From positions 62,001 through 126,000 of the forward strand of contig NZ_JAHRCY010000015.1 in the NCBI RefSeq assembly GCF_019083965.1: DNA of 64,000 nucleotides, written 5' to 3'. Made by a program: the position numbers and the translations under genes. This stretch comes from Catellatospora tritici (GTDB lineage Bacteria; Actinomycetota; Actinomycetes; Mycobacteriales; Micromonosporaceae). Of this stretch, positions 7,827 to 15,019 are shown one piece after another. Each line of letters begins with the position of its first letter. Position 1 is the stretch's first letter. Below the pieces are notes generated by a model. It made no database searches and had not been told where the DNA came from. It worked only from the letters and a program-made list of their open reading frames with translations.

Positions 7827-8783
7827 TCAGCCCTTCTTCAGCGCGATCGCGCGGTGCTTGGTGAACGCCTCGGCCGCTGTCTCGCCGAGATCGGACCACG
7901 GGGAGTCGCTGGCCAGCCCGCCCAGCGCGCGGAAGTGCGGTGCCGCCAGATCATGCCGCCCGCCGAGGCAGAACAGGGCCGCGAACTGGCTGTGCGCGCC
8001 GACCCAGCCGTAGCCGGGACGGAACGCCGGGTGCAGCACCGAGCGCTGCGCGGCCGCGTACAGCTCGTTCATGACCTCGGCCCGCTGCCAGAACCGGCGG
8101 CGCTCCTCCCCCTCGGTCCACAGGTACTGCTCGTAGTAGGCCTCGGCGACCAGGGTCGCGTTGATCGCGCCCGCTGGGGCGGCGGCGGCCCGTTCGCGCA
8201 CGAACGCCCACACCATCTCCCAGCTGCCGCCCCACTTGGGGTAGATCTGGTTGAGGTAGGCGATCTGCGCCCGGTACGAGTGCGGGTCGTGCGCGGCCAC
8301 CTGGTCGTAGCGGCGGCGCGCCTCGGCCAGGCCGGTGCTCAGCCCCATCCCGTTCTTGATCCGGATCGTCCACGCGGCGGTGTTGTGCCGCTCGACCGCG
8401 GTCACGTCGATCAGCAGTTGCTCGCCATTGCACAGGTGCTCGCGCATGCGCGCGAACTGTTCGCGGCTGACGTACTTGGCGAGCCTGCTGGTGCGGGCCT
8501 CCCACGCCAGCTCCAGGCAGCGGGCGCCCAGCAGCAGCTCCGGCAGGGTCGAGGACTCCTCTTCGGCGGCGGCCTTCGCCAGCATCGCCTCCACGCCGGG
8601 AACCTCGGCGACCTCGAGCGCGAGCACGACGATCTCGTCGGTGCCGGTACGGCCGTCGAAGTGCCGTGCCACCGCCGGCCAGTCACCGGCGCGCGCGGCC
8701 GCCCTGAGCGACGCGAATTCGGGAAACGCCGCCTCGGGCCGGAAGTCGGGCGGGCTGTGCAGGGGGGTGCTCACCCGGGGCAT
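7827..8783 (-). CDS. Hypothetical helical (TPR-like) protein cotranscribed with the M16 peptidase
   Basis: 318 residues, mainly alpha-helical with Ala/Arg-rich amphipathic segments and several conserved-looking aromatic stretches (YRAQIAYLNQIYPKWGGSWEMVWAF, seen at ~180-205; YYEQYLWTEGEERRRFW, ~225). This resembles uncharacterised actinobacterial proteins of the DUF4034 kind, but I am not certain of the family. No signal peptide or membrane span. The stop codon is three bases before the GTG of the M16-family gene, so the pair is an operon and the product may deliver, regulate or be processed by that peptidase (inference). A terminator of the preceding Rieske gene separates it from upstream transcription, so its promoter should lie in 8784-8832. 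Confidence 0.7.
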   Translation of the reverse strand: MPRVSTPLHSPPDFRPEAAFPEFASLRAAARAGDWPAVARHFDGRTGTDEIVVLALEVAEVPGVEAMLAKAAAEEESSTLPELLLGARCLELAWEARTSRLAKYVSREQFARMREHLCNGEQLLIDVTAVERHNTAAWTIRIKNGMGLSTGLAEARRRYDQVAAHDPHSYRAQIAYLNQIYPKWGGSWEMVWAFVRERAAAAPAGAINATLVAEAYYEQYLWTEGEERRRFWQRAEVMNELYAAAQRSVLHPAFRPGYGWVGAHSQFAALFCLGGRHDLAAPHFRALGGLASDSPWSDLGETAAEAFTKHRAIALKKG

Positions 8784-8832
8784 CCTAGGTCAGTGCTGAC
8801 CTTGGCGCAGCCCCGTATTCACTGGTCATCGG

Positions 8833-8862
8833 CCGTCCGGTCCGTCGAAGCAGACCGGACGG
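8833..8862 (-). terminator. Hairpin terminator downstream of the Rieske gene
   Basis: CCGTCCGGTC (8833-8842) and GACCGGACGG (8853-8862) form a perfect 10-bp stem with a 10-base loop. It lies 15 bases past the stop of the leftward Rieske gene and before the next gene start at 8783. There is no clear U tract, as is common in this GC-rich group. Confidence 0.7.
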
Positions 8863-8877
8863 TCGGGTGGTCCCGGG

Positions 8878-9312
8878 TCAGTTCGACAGGACGATCTGAC
8901 CGTTGTCGACGGTGATCTTCTTGGCTTCGAGCGGCAGGGTCGCGGGTCCGTTGATCACACTGCCGTCCTCCGCGGAGAACTTGCTGCCGTGGCACGGGCA
9001 GCTGATCTGGTTGCTCGCGACCGACCCGACCTGGCACTGGCGGTGCGTGCAGACCGAGGTGAACGCCTTGTAGACGCCCTGCTGGGGCTGGGTGACGACG
9101 ACCTGGGCGGTCTCGTACACCTTCCCCCCGTCCACCGGCACGTCCGTCACCGGACCGAGCACCACCGGCCCGGTCGGCGCCGCCTTCGCGGTGCTGCTCG
9201 CGCCCGCCTCCGGCGGACCGGCAGCTCCGCCGCACGCCGCGCTCACCGCGCCCAGACCTGCCCCGCACACTCCGGCCAGCAGCACGCGCCGCGTCGCTCC
9301 GGTGTCCACCAT
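8878..9312 (-). CDS. Rieske 2Fe-2S lipoprotein
   Basis: 144-residue exported iron-sulfur protein. The N-terminus has a twin-arginine-like TRRVLLAGV followed by a lipobox VSAAC (Cys27), so export as a lipoprotein, possibly by Tat with a prefolded cluster, is likely. Cluster ligands are Cys88-x-His90 (CTHRQC) and Cys105-x2-His108 (CPCHGSKF); Cys93 and Cys107 would form the stabilising disulfide seen in high-potential Rieske proteins. A small globular domain only, with no oxygenase partner domain; neighbours give no partner oxidase. Family members of this size in actinomycetes are common but mostly uncharacterised, presumably one-electron carriers at the outer membrane face. Followed by its own hairpin terminator. 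Confidence 0.92.
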   Translation of the reverse strand: MVDTGATRRVLLAGVCGAGLGAVSAACGGAAGPPEAGASSTAKAAPTGPVVLGPVTDVPVDGGKVYETAQVVVTQPQQGVYKAFTSVCTHRQCQVGSVASNQISCPCHGSKFSAEDGSVINGPATLPLEAKKITVDNGQIVLSN

Positions 9313-9391
9313 TTCCCCGCACCCCCGCTTCGAGATCGCCTTCTGGCGACACTAGCGGGGGTACGGGTGGCTTTGGAGCTGTTTGCGCAGG

Positions 9392-10399
9392 TCAGATGGT
9401 TACCAGCATCTTGCCGGTGTTCTCGCCGCGCATCAGGCCCAGGAACGCGGCCGGGGCGTTCTCCAGCCCGGCGACGACGGTCTCCTCGGCTTTGAGCTTC
9501 CCCTCGGCGTACCAGGCGCCGACCTCGCTCAGGAACTCCGGCATCCGGTCATTGTGGTCGCTGACGATGTAGCCGCGCATGGTGATCCGCTTGCCGATCA
9601 GCAGCGTCAGGTTGTCCGGCCCCGGCACCGGCTCGTTGTAGCCCGAGATCGCGCCGCAGAGCGCGAACCGAGCGAACACCTTCGCGCGGGCGATGGCCGC
9701 GGTCAGGTGGTCGCCGCCGACGTTGTCGAAGTAGACGTCGATCCCGTCCGGCGCGGCCTGCTTGAGCTGCCCGGCCACGTCACCGTCGCGGTAGTTGAAC
9801 GCGGCGTCGAAGCCCAGCTCGTCGACCAGGTGCTTCACCTTGGCCGGGCTGCCCGCGCTGCCCACCACCCGGGCCGCGCCCTTGAGCTTGGCCAACTGGC
9901 CGACGAGGCTGCCCACGGCACCGGCCGCGCCGGAGACGAACACGGTGTCGCCGGGCTTCATCGCGGCGATGTCCAGCAGGCCGACGTACGCGGTCAGCCC
10001 CGGCATGCCGAGCACGCCGAGGAAGGCGCTCGGCGGGGCGATCGGGTCTTCGGACGGCCCGGTCAGCTTGCGGAACCGCTTGGCCTCGCCGGTGACCAGG
10101 TCACGCCAGCCGTACCCGTGCAGCACCAGGTCGCCGACGGACAGCAGTGGCGAGTTCGACGCGACCACCTCGCCGACGGCGCCGCCGTCCAGCGCCTGCC
10201 CCACCTGGAACGGCGGCACGTACGACTTCACGTCGTTCATCCGCCCCCGCATGTACGGGTCCACGGACATGACGGTGTTGCGTACCGTCACCTGCCCCTC
10301 GCCCGGCTCGGGCACCTCCACTTCCACCAGCCGGAAGTTGTCCGCGGTGGGCGTCCCCTCGGGCCGGGAGGCCAGCTGGATCTCACGTCCTGTCGTCAC
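9392..10399 (-). CDS. NADP-dependent oxidoreductase, medium-chain (CurA / leukotriene B4 dehydrogenase type)
   Basis: 335-residue zinc-independent MDR enzyme reducing alpha,beta-unsaturated carbonyls with NADPH. Diagnostic segments: MSVDPYMRGRM near 45, the Rossmann motif SGAAGAVGSLVGQLAKLKGA near 170, NYRDGDVAGQL, and YFDNVGGDHL near 215. No zinc-ligand cysteines. The GTG start overlaps the ohrR stop by four bases (GTGA) with AGGAGAG ahead of it, so it is translationally coupled to ohrR and belongs to the organic-hydroperoxide operon. That context suggests detoxification of enals and enones formed from lipid peroxides (inference); many annotators would call it simply an NADP-dependent oxidoreductase. 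Confidence 0.9.
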   Translation of the reverse strand: MTTGREIQLASRPEGTPTADNFRLVEVEVPEPGEGQVTVRNTVMSVDPYMRGRMNDVKSYVPPFQVGQALDGGAVGEVVASNSPLLSVGDLVLHGYGWRDLVTGEAKRFRKLTGPSEDPIAPPSAFLGVLGMPGLTAYVGLLDIAAMKPGDTVFVSGAAGAVGSLVGQLAKLKGAARVVGSAGSPAKVKHLVDELGFDAAFNYRDGDVAGQLKQAAPDGIDVYFDNVGGDHLTAAIARAKVFARFALCGAISGYNEPVPGPDNLTLLIGKRITMRGYIVSDHNDRMPEFLSEVGAWYAEGKLKAEETVVAGLENAPAAFLGLMRGENTGKMLVTI

Positions 10400-10863
10400 G
10401 ATCTCTCCTTTTCGTCGGCGGCCTCGTGGGCCGCCTCCGTGATGGCGCGCAGCGTGTCGCGCAACGCCGCGAGCTGTGGTGCGGGCACGCCGGTCGCCTC
10501 GGCGATGGCCCGCGGGATGCCGGTCGCCCGCTCACGCAGGACGTCACCGGACGGGGTGAGGCTGACCAGGACCGAGCGCTCGTCGCGCGCACTGCGCGCG
10601 CGCACCACCAGCCCGGCCGCCTCCAGCCGCTTCAGCAGCGGCGACAACGTGCCCGAGTCGAGCTGCAACGCCTCGCCCAGCGCCTTCACGCTCACCTCGC
10701 CGCGCTCCCACAGCACCAGCATCACCAGGTACTGCGGGTAGGTCAGGCCGAGGCGGTCCAGCACCGGCCGGTACAGCGCGGTGAGCGCCCGGCTGGCCGA
10801 ATACAGCGCGAAGCACACCTGCTTGCGCAGGTCCAAGTCGTCGAAGCGCTCGGCGGGCGTCAT
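10396..10863 (-). CDS. ohrR: MarR-family organic hydroperoxide sensor/repressor OhrR
   Basis: 155-residue winged-helix repressor. The reactive cysteine typical of OhrR sits near the N-terminus (LRKQVCFALYSASRAL, Cys17), and the wHTH follows (LTYPQYLVMLVLWERGEVSV ... LDSGTLSPLLKRLEAAGLV). Oxidation of this Cys by organic peroxides releases DNA. ATG 10863 is preferred over longer frames because it starts four bases after the ohr stop; upstream extension would run into ohr. Gene order ohr-ohrR-oxidoreductase and the CAATTAAATTG operator in front of ohr support autoregulation of the whole operon. Only one cysteine is visible, suggesting the 1-Cys (mixed disulfide) mechanism; this is an inference. 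Confidence 0.93.
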   Translation of the reverse strand: MTPAERFDDLDLRKQVCFALYSASRALTALYRPVLDRLGLTYPQYLVMLVLWERGEVSVKALGEALQLDSGTLSPLLKRLEAAGLVVRARSARDERSVLVSLTPSGDVLRERATGIPRAIAEATGVPAPQLAALRDTLRAITEAAHEAADEKERS

Positions 10864-10867
10864 GCTC

Positions 10868-11281
10868 TCAGACAAGCACGAGTTCGACCTCGACGTTGCC
10901 GCGGGTCGCATTCGAGTACGGGCAGACCTGGTGCGCCGCCTCGACCAGCTCCCGGGCCGCCTCCGGCGCCACGCCGGGCAGGCCGATCTCCAGCGTCACG
11001 CCCAGCCCGAACCCGGCGCCGACCCGGTTGAGGTCCACCTTCGCGGTCACCTCGGACCCGTCCACGTCGGCTTTGGCGCGCCGCGCGACCAGCCGCAGCG
11101 CGGAGTGGAAGCAGGCGGCGTACCCGGCCGCGAACAGCTGCTCGGGGTTGGTGCCCGCGCCGCTTCCGCCGAGCGCCGTCGGCATCGCGAGGTCGGCCGC
11201 GAGCAGCCCGTCGGAGCTGAGGATCTTGCCGTCCCGCCCGTCGCCGGACGAGGTCACCACTGCGGTGTACAGAGAAGTCAT
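10868..11281 (-). CDS. ohr: Organic hydroperoxide resistance protein Ohr
   Basis: 137-residue OsmC/Ohr-fold peroxidase that reduces organic hydroperoxides using lipoyl or thiol donors. The two catalytic cysteines are present in family context: Cys57 in AAGYAACFHSAL and Cys120 in HQVCPYSNATRGN, as is the N-terminal GTNPEQLFAAGYAACF signature. Start ATG 11281 matches the family N-terminus (MTSLYTAVVTSSG); the open frame extends further only by reading through the operator. First gene of the ohr-ohrR-oxidoreductase operon. Divergent from the nuclease gene. Confidence 0.96.
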   Translation of the reverse strand: MTSLYTAVVTSSGDGRDGKILSSDGLLAADLAMPTALGGSGAGTNPEQLFAAGYAACFHSALRLVARRAKADVDGSEVTAKVDLNRVGAGFGLGVTLEIGLPGVAPEAARELVEAAHQVCPYSNATRGNVEVELVLV

Positions 11282-11298
11282 GCCAGAAACGTAGCCAC

Positions 11299-11309
11299 CA
11301 ATTAAATTG
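11299..11309. promoter_or_regulatory. Probable OhrR operator
   Basis: CAATTAAATTG is a perfect AT-rich inverted repeat (CAATT-A-AATTG) 18 bases upstream of the ohr start in an otherwise GC-rich genome. OhrR proteins are known to bind CAATT/AATTG-type palindromes at ohr promoters. Its position, between ohr and the divergent nuclease gene (start 11323), could let it affect both. Confidence 0.8.
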
Positions 11310-11322
11310 CCCACAACCAAAC

Positions 11323-11961
11323 GTGACACTTTCAACTCCCCGACCGCGCCCCCCACTCGGCATCGACAATCGAGAGGTGCGGCTACACGGACGTCGACGG
11401 GAACTGGTGGCGACGGTGTTCTGGCTGCTGGTGCTGACGCTGGGCGCGCTCGGCTGGTGGTGGTACACCCGCGTCCACGCCGAACCCACCCCCGCCGCCA
11501 CCGCCTCCCCCACTCCCCCGCCCGGCGCCCAGCGGGTTCGGGTCAGCCATCCGCTGGACGGCGATTCGATCGTGGTCATCGCCACTGCCGGCCCCGTCGT
11601 CGACGCCACCGGCGAGGTCCAGCTGCGCCTGCTCGGCATCGACGCCCCCGAGCTGCACGGCGCCGACGGCACCCCACAGTGCTGGGCCGACAGCGCGTAC
11701 ACCCGCCTCAAGCAGCTCGCCCCACCGGGCCGGACCCTGTGGATCCTGCCCGACACCCAGCGCCGCGACCCGTACGACCGCTACCTCGTCTACGCCTGGA
11801 CCGCCGACGGCACGTTCGTCAACGCCGACCTGGCCGAGCGCGGCGACGTGAGGGAACTCGCCATCCCGCCGAATCTGGCCCATCAGCGCGAGCTGCACGA
11901 CGCGGTCGAGCGGGCGCGGGCGGCTCGGCACGGACTGTGGGGTAACTGCGTCGGAACGTGA
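11323..11961 (+). CDS. Thermonuclease-family (SNase-like) nuclease with N-terminal membrane anchor
   Basis: 212 residues. After a basic N-terminus a single hydrophobic span (VATVFWLLVLTLGALGWWWY, ~30-49) acts as signal anchor, followed by a Pro/Thr/Ala-rich linker. The catalytic OB-fold domain has DGDSIVV and RLLGIDAPELHG (metal-binding Asp, Arg and Glu of micrococcal nuclease) and RRDPYDRYLVYAW containing the second arginine; it ends in HGLWGNC. Expected to cleave DNA or RNA outside the membrane with calcium. Start GTG 11323 lies 14 bases from the OhrR operator; a downstream GTG at 11376 is an alternative that still keeps the anchor. Overlaps the kinase gene by four bases. Confidence 0.85.
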   Translation: MTLSTPRPRPPLGIDNREVRLHGRRRELVATVFWLLVLTLGALGWWWYTRVHAEPTPAATASPTPPPGAQRVRVSHPLDGDSIVVIATAGPVVDATGEVQLRLLGIDAPELHGADGTPQCWADSAYTRLKQLAPPGRTLWILPDTQRRDPYDRYLVYAWTADGTFVNADLAERGDVRELAIPPNLAHQRELHDAVERARAARHGLWGNCVGT

Positions 11962-12785
11962 GCGAATTATTGAAGATTTCAAGCTACCGCGATGGCTTTG
12001 TGTCCTTCAGTACGGAAGAATCGGCGCCCGTGGAGCTCCCTATCGGCACGGCCATCGCGGGGAGATATGTGCTGACCAGGCCTCTGGCGCGCGGCGGAGT
12101 GTCCACGGTCTATCAGGCCGTAGACGCTGCCGCGGGCCGCAGGCTCGCGGTCAAAGTGGTGAGTCCGCGCTACTCGCGGCTGATCCGACACGAGGCGGAG
12201 ATGACCCAGATGCTGCGCCACCCCCACGTGCCGAAGATCTTCGACGTGGACGTGGTGCCGGGTCCGGACGGCCGCGACATCGGCTACCTGGCCCTGGAGC
12301 TGCTGCAGGGGCAGAGCCTGAACAGTGTGCTCGACGGCGGCCCGCTGTCGGTTTCGCACGCGCTGCGGGTCGCCGGCACGGCCGCCGACGTGCTGGCGGT
12401 GGCGCACCGGCGCGGGGTGGTGCACCGCGACCTGACCCCGGGCAACGTCATGCTGACCACGAACGGACCGAAGGTGGTCGACTTCGGACTGGCCGAGCTG
12501 ATCCACCCGGGCCCGGCGCACTACGCCAGCCCCGCCGACGACGTGTACGCCCTGGGCGCGCTGATGTACCAGATGATCACCGGCGCGTCGCCGTACCCGC
12601 ACCGGGGCAGCCCACGCGACGCGACGGCGGTGCGCAGCCTGGCGCCGACGCCGGTGCTGGCGGTGCCGGGCCTCCCGCACGCGCTGGCCGAACTGTGCCG
12701 CGCGTGCATGGACAAGAACGCGCTCGGCCGCCCGAGCGCCCGCGAGGCCTCCTTCGCCCTCTGGAGCCTCGCCGCCCTCCCCTGA
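11958..12785 (+). CDS. Short Hanks-type serine/threonine protein kinase
   Basis: 275-residue kinase catalytic domain with no extracellular or regulatory C-terminal part. Visible: glycine loop LARGGVSTVY (43-52), Lys66 in LAVKVV, Glu79, catalytic HRDLTPGN (156-163, Asp158) and DFG (175-177). The segment between DFG and the kinase signature helix ADDVYALG is shortened: only ~12 residues reach YASP, and the Glu of the usual APE/SPE motif is missing, so activation-loop control is probably altered. Starts at GTG 11958 overlapping the nuclease stop; an in-frame GTG at 12000 removes an odd AT-rich N-terminus (codons GAA TTA TTG AAG) and may be the true start. Substrates unknown. Coupling to an anchored nuclease is unusual. 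Confidence 0.85.
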   Translation: MSELLKISSYRDGFVSFSTEESAPVELPIGTAIAGRYVLTRPLARGGVSTVYQAVDAAAGRRLAVKVVSPRYSRLIRHEAEMTQMLRHPHVPKIFDVDVVPGPDGRDIGYLALELLQGQSLNSVLDGGPLSVSHALRVAGTAADVLAVAHRRGVVHRDLTPGNVMLTTNGPKVVDFGLAELIHPGPAHYASPADDVYALGALMYQMITGASPYPHRGSPRDATAVRSLAPTPVLAVPGLPHALAELCRACMDKNALGRPSAREASFALWSLAALP

Positions 12786-12826
12786 CCCTCCCCCGCCCCG
12801 CCCGCCCGGCCCGCCCGCCCGGCCCG

Positions 12827-12905
12827 AAGATCGCGCAAGTTGCCGGGCAATCGGGCGTATGAAGGTGCAAGATACGCCCGATTGCCCGGCAATATAGAGG
12901 ATCTT
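12827..12905. repeat. Long hairpin (family-C-like copy C1) between convergent genes
   Basis: A perfect 21-bp inverted repeat (12840-12860 with 12872-12892, 11-base loop) is framed by AAGATC at 12827 and GATCTT at 12900. It lies between the ends of the kinase gene (+) and the DUF397 gene (-), so it can serve as bidirectional terminator. The AAGATCG...GATCTTGG frame recurs in the repeats near 44.3 and 63.1 kb. 12786-12826 is a C-rich low-complexity tract. Confidence 0.8.
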
Positions 12906-12924
12906 GGTGCCAGGCGGCGGGGGT

Positions 12925-13119
12925 TCAGTTCAGGTCGAACTCGCCCTGCTTGACCCCGGCGATGAAGGCGCGGAAGGCCTCGGTGGACACCACGACGCTG
13001 GTCTGCGGGCGGGTCGAGTTGCGCACGCCCACGGCCGCGGGCAGCGCCGCGATCTCCACGCAGGCGGCGGACTCGCAGCGGCGGCTCTTGCGCCACGTGG
13101 CACCGGAGACCAGGGTCAT
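12925..13119 (-). CDS. DUF397 small protein
   Basis: 64 residues, the size of actinobacterial DUF397 proteins. The family core is visible: WRKSRRCESAACVEIAALP, then VGVRNSTRP and a C-terminal AFRAFIAGVKQGEFDLN. These proteins are usually encoded beside XRE-DUF5753 regulators and are thought to act as their partners (in Streptomyces, linked to development and antibiotic control); here the regulator is divergent at 13368. I start at ATG 13119 because the longer frame to 13287 carries non-conserved sequence across the shared promoter region. Precise biochemical role is unknown. Confidence 0.9.
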   Translation of the reverse strand: MTLVSGATWRKSRRCESAACVEIAALPAAVGVRNSTRPQTSVVVSTEAFRAFIAGVKQGEFDLN

Positions 13120-13245
13120 CGTCAACTCCCGATTGTCGTCAGACAGAGGCACAGGCTGGGGTCGCGACGCCACTGGCAGGCGCCACAGCGCCACAGTAAA
13201 CTCGTGTGATAGGACAGTGGCAAGTAGCCGCACGCAGATCGCCAT

Positions 13246-13273
13246 ATGGCGTGTCGTGACATGGCGTGTCGTG
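13246..13273. promoter_or_regulatory. Tandem 13-bp direct repeats in the DUF397/XRE divergent promoter region
   Basis: ATGGCGTGTCGTG occurs at 13246-13258 and again at 13261-13273, a 15-bp period. The block lies in the 248-bp gap between the divergent DUF397 and XRE-DUF5753 genes, 95 bases before the regulator start. A weaker GCCAC/GTGGC inverted repeat lies just left (~13189-13222). A binding site for the XRE protein is the simplest reading (inference). Confidence 0.5.
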
Positions 13274-13367
13274 GTGGCGCTTTCCACGTGTCGCAGGCCA
13301 CGCCGCGCGGGCCGCGCACCACAGGTCCGTGCCGAGCAGGGCCCGCGTCGAGAGGTGGACGGTCAAG

Positions 13368-14240
13368 GTGAGCGAGCGTGACAATCCCGCCGTCGCTCGG
13401 CTCCGCCTACGTCACGCGCTGCGGTCGGCCCGTGACTCGTCCGACCTGACCCAGGAGCAGGTAGCCGCCTCGTTGGAGTGGTCGCTGTCGAAGGTGATCC
13501 GCATCGAGAACGGCTCGGTCCGGATGACCATCACCGACATGCGCGCGCTGCTGCAGCTATACGGCATCCGCGAGCAGTCGGCGGTCACCGAGCTGGAGGT
13601 GCTGGCCCGCACCGCCCGCGCCAAGGCGTGGTGGGCCGAGTTCGGCGACCTGGCCCCGAAGTACGCGAACTACATCGGGCTGGAGGAGGGCGCCGCCGCG
13701 ATCAGCTGCTACCAGCAACTGGTCATCCCGGGGCTGCTGCAGACGGAGGCGTACGCGCGGGCGGTGGTGTCGGCGGGCCAGCCCGAAGCCCTGCCCGCCG
13801 GCGACGACTACGTGTCGATCCGGCTGCGGCGCCAGGAGCGGGTGCTGCAGCGGGCGGAGCCGCCGCGGGTGCACGCGGTGCTCGACGAGGCGACGCTGCG
13901 CCGCATCAACGGCGGGGTCTCGGTGCAGCGCGAGCAGCTGCACCACCTGGTGCGCCTGGGCACCCGTGCCAACATCCGGCTGCAGGTGCTGCCGTTCAGC
14001 GCCGGGCTGCAGGCGCTGGAGCCCGCCTTCGTGCTGATGTCGTTCCCATACGGTGCCGACCACGACGTGGTCTATCTCGAGTTCAGCAGCGTGGTCCCGG
14101 CGGTGGACCGGGGCCAGGTGCTCGACCGCGAGGAGGACGCGGGGCCGTACCGGGAGACGTTCGACCGGCTCGCCGCGGTCGCGCTCGGCGAGGCCGACTC
14201 GCTGGCCTACATCGCCCAGGTCGCGGGCGAGCTTCGCTGA
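13368..14240 (+). CDS. XRE-family transcriptional regulator with DUF5753 domain
   Basis: 290-residue DNA-binding regulator. Residues ~12-70 form an XRE helix-turn-helix (LTQEQVAASLEWSLSKVIRIENG), followed by the ~180-residue DUF5753 domain (YQQLVIPGLLQTEAYARAVV, RLRRQERVLQ, VLDEATLRRINGG, LQVLPFSAGLQALEPAFVLM). Start GTG 13368 is supported by GAGAGGTGG about ten bases upstream; the longer frame lacks a site. Family members pair with DUF397 proteins, here the divergent gene. Such pairs are numerous in actinomycetes and regulate development or secondary metabolism; the direct repeats between the two genes are the likely operator. Confidence 0.92.
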   Translation: MSERDNPAVARLRLRHALRSARDSSDLTQEQVAASLEWSLSKVIRIENGSVRMTITDMRALLQLYGIREQSAVTELEVLARTARAKAWWAEFGDLAPKYANYIGLEEGAAAISCYQQLVIPGLLQTEAYARAVVSAGQPEALPAGDDYVSIRLRRQERVLQRAEPPRVHAVLDEATLRRINGGVSVQREQLHHLVRLGTRANIRLQVLPFSAGLQALEPAFVLMSFPYGADHDVVYLEFSSVVPAVDRGQVLDREEDAGPYRETFDRLAAVALGEADSLAYIAQVAGELR

Positions 14241-14271
14241 CCGGGCCGGTCGGTGCATATGCTCGGGACTC

Positions 14272-15006
14272 ATGAGCTTTCCGCCGTCTGCCGCGCCCCT
14301 GCCCGACGTCTCCCGTGTCCTGTGCGTGTTCGCCCATCCCGACGACGTGGACTTCGGTTCGGCGGGCACCGTGGCGGCCTGGGTCGACGCGGGCATCGAG
14401 GTGTCGTACCTGCTGGTGACCCGCGGTGACGCGGGCGGCTTCGACGACACGCCGCGCCACGAGATGCCGGTGCTGCGCGAGGCCGAGCAGCGGGCCGCCG
14501 CGGCCGCCGTCGGGGTCAAGACGGTGGAGTTCCTGGAGGGGTATCGCGACGGCTCGGTCACCCCGTCGCTGGAGCTGCGCCGGGACCTGGTCGCCGCGAT
14601 CCGCCGCCACCGGCCCGACCGCATCCTGACCAGCTCGCCGCTGCGCCGCTGGGACCGCATCGCCGGGCCGAGCCACCCCGACCACCTGGCCGCGGGCGAG
14701 GCGGTGACCTGCGCGGTCTACCCCGACGCCCGCAACCCGTTCGCGCACCCGGAGCTGGCGGCCGCCGGGCTGGAGGCCTGGACGGTCCGCGAGATCTGGT
14801 ACTCCGGCGGCCCGGACCCCGACCATGCCGTCGACGTGACCGACGTCTTCGACCGTAAACTGGCCGCGCTGCGCGCGCACGCCTCGCAGACGTCGCACCT
14901 GCCGGACCTGGACGGCATGCTGCGCGAACGCCTCGGCGCCCTCGCCGCCGCCCACGGCCTGCCCGGCCGCCTCTGCGAGGCGTTCACCATCATCCGCACC
15001 GAGTGA
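14272..15006 (+). CDS. PIG-L family zinc deacetylase
   Basis: 244-residue LmbE/PIG-L enzyme that hydrolyses N-acetyl groups from amino-sugar conjugates. Zinc-binding AHPDD (21-25) and the distal SHPDHLAAG motif are intact, with LVTRGDAGG and SSPLRRWDRIAGPSHPDH in between. In actinomycetes the family includes MshB (mycothiol) and Mca; the sequence lacks features I can use to assign either, and neighbours are not mycothiol genes. Starts 31 bases after the XRE regulator, same strand, possibly cotranscribed. Confidence 0.88.
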   Translation: MSFPPSAAPLPDVSRVLCVFAHPDDVDFGSAGTVAAWVDAGIEVSYLLVTRGDAGGFDDTPRHEMPVLREAEQRAAAAAVGVKTVEFLEGYRDGSVTPSLELRRDLVAAIRRHRPDRILTSSPLRRWDRIAGPSHPDHLAAGEAVTCAVYPDARNPFAHPELAAAGLEAWTVREIWYSGGPDPDHAVDVTDVFDRKLAALRAHASQTSHLPDLDGMLRERLGALAAAHGLPGRLCEAFTIIRTE

Positions 15007-15019
15007 CGGCGCGCGGTGC

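Noticed and set aside
4974..8915. Very long plus-strand open frame opposite the beta-helix and M16 genes
   Set aside because: It is antisense to well-supported genes with signal peptide, RTX repeats and zinc motif; its protein is Arg/Ala/Pro-rich with no domain. Long antisense frames are common at this GC content.
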